Of a stretch of 12,991 bases of DNA, positions 11,845 to 12,991 are shown piece after piece. The stretch comes from Microcaldota archaeon. GTDB taxonomy: Archaea > Micrarchaeota > Micrarchaeia > Burarchaeales > Burarchaeaceae. The translations under genes were made by a program, and so were the position numbers. The notes beneath the pieces are model-generated. The model was not told the DNA's origin. It saw only the letters and a program-made list of their open reading frames with translations, and ran no database searches. The stretch spans positions 1 through 12,991 of the forward strand of contig QMVF01000007.1 of NCBI GenBank assembly GCA_003660965.1, given 5' to 3'. Position 1 is the stretch's first letter. Every line of letters starts with the position of its first letter.

Positions 11845-12255
11845 ATGCCTACCAAAGATCTAAATGTGCTCTTGAAGGAAATGCAGCCCGAGTTGCGCGG
11901 TGATTACCTGATAGCCAGCATGCCCTCTGAACTGCTCACCGAAGAGCTGATAGCAGGCTCCATGGGTGTGTTCAAGGAGCGCGAGGGTATGACTTTGATA
12001 ATGCCAGAAGCATCGCGCTTCAACTTGCCTGAGCATGCCAAAGCATCAGCACCTCACGCGCTCATCACACTCAATGTGAATTCTGATTTAGAGGCTGTGG
12101 GCTTTTTAGCAGCAATTACGAATGCACTTGCAAAGCATGGTATAAGCGTGAACGCAATTTCTGCATTCCATCATGATCATTTACTGGTCCCAAAGCCAAA
12201 GGCTGAAAAGGCGATGAGTGTTTTGAAGGAACTTGCGGAAACTTCTACCTCTTAA
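11845..12255 (+). CDS. ACT-domain protein (COG3602-like)
   Basis: A 136-residue protein of the ACT group, whose members bind amino acids as small regulators. The N-terminal half (MPTKDLNVLLKEMQPELRGD to EREGMTLIMPEASRF) and C-terminal half (ALITLNVNSDLEAVGFLAAI, then LAKHGISVNAISAFHHDHLL and the final helix AEKAMSVLKELAE) match the two-part layout of COG3602/ACT-7-type proteins at normal length. The ligand is not known. ATG 11845 has AGGA six bases upstream, and the gene starts 19 bases after the Cys-rich gene, so cotranscription is possible. Its last 11 bases overlap the convergent methyltransferase gene. Confidence 0.82.
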   Translation: MPTKDLNVLLKEMQPELRGDYLIASMPSELLTEELIAGSMGVFKEREGMTLIMPEASRFNLPEHAKASAPHALITLNVNSDLEAVGFLAAITNALAKHGISVNAISAFHHDHLLVPKPKAEKAMSVLKELAETSTS

Positions 12256-12868
12256 CCCCTGCCATAACCCACTTAAGCCTCGCCTTCCTGCCTTCCCTCC
12301 GCTTCTCCTCTCTCTCCTCGCTCAGCTCAACTTCCACGGTCGGGAATAGTGCCTGCAGCTCCTGCTTACTGAAGTAATGATGAATCATATTATCGTGCTC
12401 GCGGAAGCTTCCAGGCTCAACTTCTTTAGCTCCTTCAGGCTTCCTGTCTGCCGAGAATTCTGAAACCACCAAACAGCCCCCTCTGCGCAGTACGCGCTCA
12501 ATTTCACTTGCAACCTTGGGCCTCTCAGCATTTATCATGTGCGCCAGTATGCCATTGCATAAAATTCCATCAAAGCTTTCGGGTGGAAAGGGCATCATGC
12601 GCACATCCCCTAGTAAAAATTTGGCCGAAAGCCCTTTTTCAGTAGCCCTCTCACCTGCCATGCGAATACCCACTACAGAAGAGTCAATTCCAACAACCTC
12701 GAATTTGCGCGCAAGGTGCAGGCTATCCTTGCCATAGCCGCAGGCTACATCTAAAATCTTGCGCACCTTCTTCCTCTCAAAATAGTCTAGTGCTAGCTTC
12801 GCACCTAGTGAAGGCTCGTCCCCCCAAAGCTCGCCTTTGCGTGCAAATCTTTCATCCCATTCTTTCAT
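12245..12868 (-). CDS. Class I SAM-dependent methyltransferase
   Basis: A 207-residue Rossmann-fold methyltransferase of the Methyltransf_11/25 type. Visible are the entry WDERFARKGELWGDEPS, motif I ILDVACGYGKDSLHLAR, the acidic end of strand 2 in VVGIDSS, motif III FLLGDVRMMPFPPESFDGIL and the strand GGCLVVSEFSADRKPEG. It resembles the TehB/UbiE-like group with the W-G-x-x-P-S start, which includes enzymes acting on small molecules; the substrate cannot be told. ATG 12868 has AGGTGA four bases upstream. A TTTATAAA palindrome 26 nt upstream could serve it and the divergent parvulin gene. Confidence 0.88.
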   Translation of the reverse strand: MKEWDERFARKGELWGDEPSLGAKLALDYFERKKVRKILDVACGYGKDSLHLARKFEVVGIDSSVVGIRMAGERATEKGLSAKFLLGDVRMMPFPPESFDGILCNGILAHMINAERPKVASEIERVLRRGGCLVVSEFSADRKPEGAKEVEPGSFREHDNMIHHYFSKQELQALFPTVEVELSEEREEKRREGRKARLKWVMAGVKR

Positions 12869-12890
12869 GAATTCACCTGAATTCGTTAGG

Positions 12891-12898
12891 TTTATAAA
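12891..12898. promoter_or_regulatory. Palindromic TATA box between methyltransferase (-) and parvulin (+) genes
   Basis: TTTATAAA is its own reverse complement. Its centre is 26 nt from ATG 12868 on the minus strand. On the plus strand a start 26 nt away (near 12920) gives a short leader holding GGTGAT just before ATG 12934. A second AT-rich tract at 12906-12915 could instead serve the minus strand. Confidence 0.5.
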
Positions 12899-12933
12899 GC
12901 ATTAGATTTTTTATTCGTCTAACTGGTGATTTT

Positions 12934-12991
12934 ATGACAAAAGAAGTTAAGGCAAGCCATATACTGGTTGAGGATGAGAAGCTTGCAAAGC
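12934..12991 (+). CDS. Parvulin-type peptidyl-prolyl isomerase, 3' part outside window
   Basis: Only the first 19 codons are present: MTKEVKASHILVEDEKLAK. The K-A-S-H-I-L-V stretch is the opening strand of the parvulin (PpiC/rotamase) domain, with its active-site His. Archaeal parvulins are small, single-domain proteins of about 90-100 residues that start this way, so this is likely one. GGTGAT ends three bases before the ATG. The gene runs off the right edge. Confidence 0.8.
   Translation, partial: MTKEVKASHILVEDEKLAK

Overview
The window is archaeal chromosome. The evidence is an L21e - RpoF (Rpb4) - DUF655 - KsgA/Dim1 gene run, a TATA-binding-protein homologue, DUF211, an archaeal-type TrmI-like methyltransferase, TATA-like boxes about 26 nt upstream of many start codons (leaderless mRNAs), and a tRNA interrupted by bulge-helix-bulge introns. 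The very tight packing, the overlapping gene ends and the Cys-rich secreted proteins suggest a small-genome archaeon, perhaps of the DPANN type. That lineage guess is inference; the window alone does not fix it.

Layout. Positions 1-321 hold a PadR-type regulator cut by the left edge. Positions 308-1075 (-) hold an unrecognised protein and 1111-2814 (-) a CPA2-type cation/proton antiporter. A free-standing 5S rRNA gene lies at 2876-2992 (-), divergent from DUF211 (3054) and a VIT1/CCC1-like membrane protein (3352). At 3972-4292 (-) is a TBP with only one TBP repeat, divergent from the L21e-rpoF-DUF655-ksgA operon (4399-6435). At 6403-7512 (-) is a lipoprotein with two homologous beta-type domains. 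A short TrmI-like tRNA methyltransferase (7557-8129, -) is divergent from purA (8182-9474). purA is followed by a tRNA-Thr(GGT) gene with two introns (9522-9746), then by a GC-rich hairpin cluster carrying a second copy of the tRNA 3' end. Two small orphan genes (9871-10298, -) follow, then a large membrane-anchored Cys-rich surface protein (10404-11825), an ACT-domain protein (11845-12255), a SAM methyltransferase (12245-12868, -) and the first codons of a parvulin-type prolyl isomerase (12934 onward, cut by the right edge).

How they fit together. Most named genes serve information processing: RNA polymerase subunit, TBP, ribosomal protein, rRNA and tRNA methylation, 5S rRNA and tRNA. purA supplies AMP synthesis, and the two exported proteins belong to the cell surface. 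Four convergent gene pairs overlap or touch at their 3' ends, and three divergent gaps appear to share one AT-rich promoter element. The points most worth a second look are the one-repeat TBP, the doubly interrupted tRNA-Thr (one intron sits in the T-loop next to the TrmI target base), the duplicated tRNA 3' end, and the N-terminally short TrmI. No CRISPR array, insertion sequence or recognisable defence cassette was seen.
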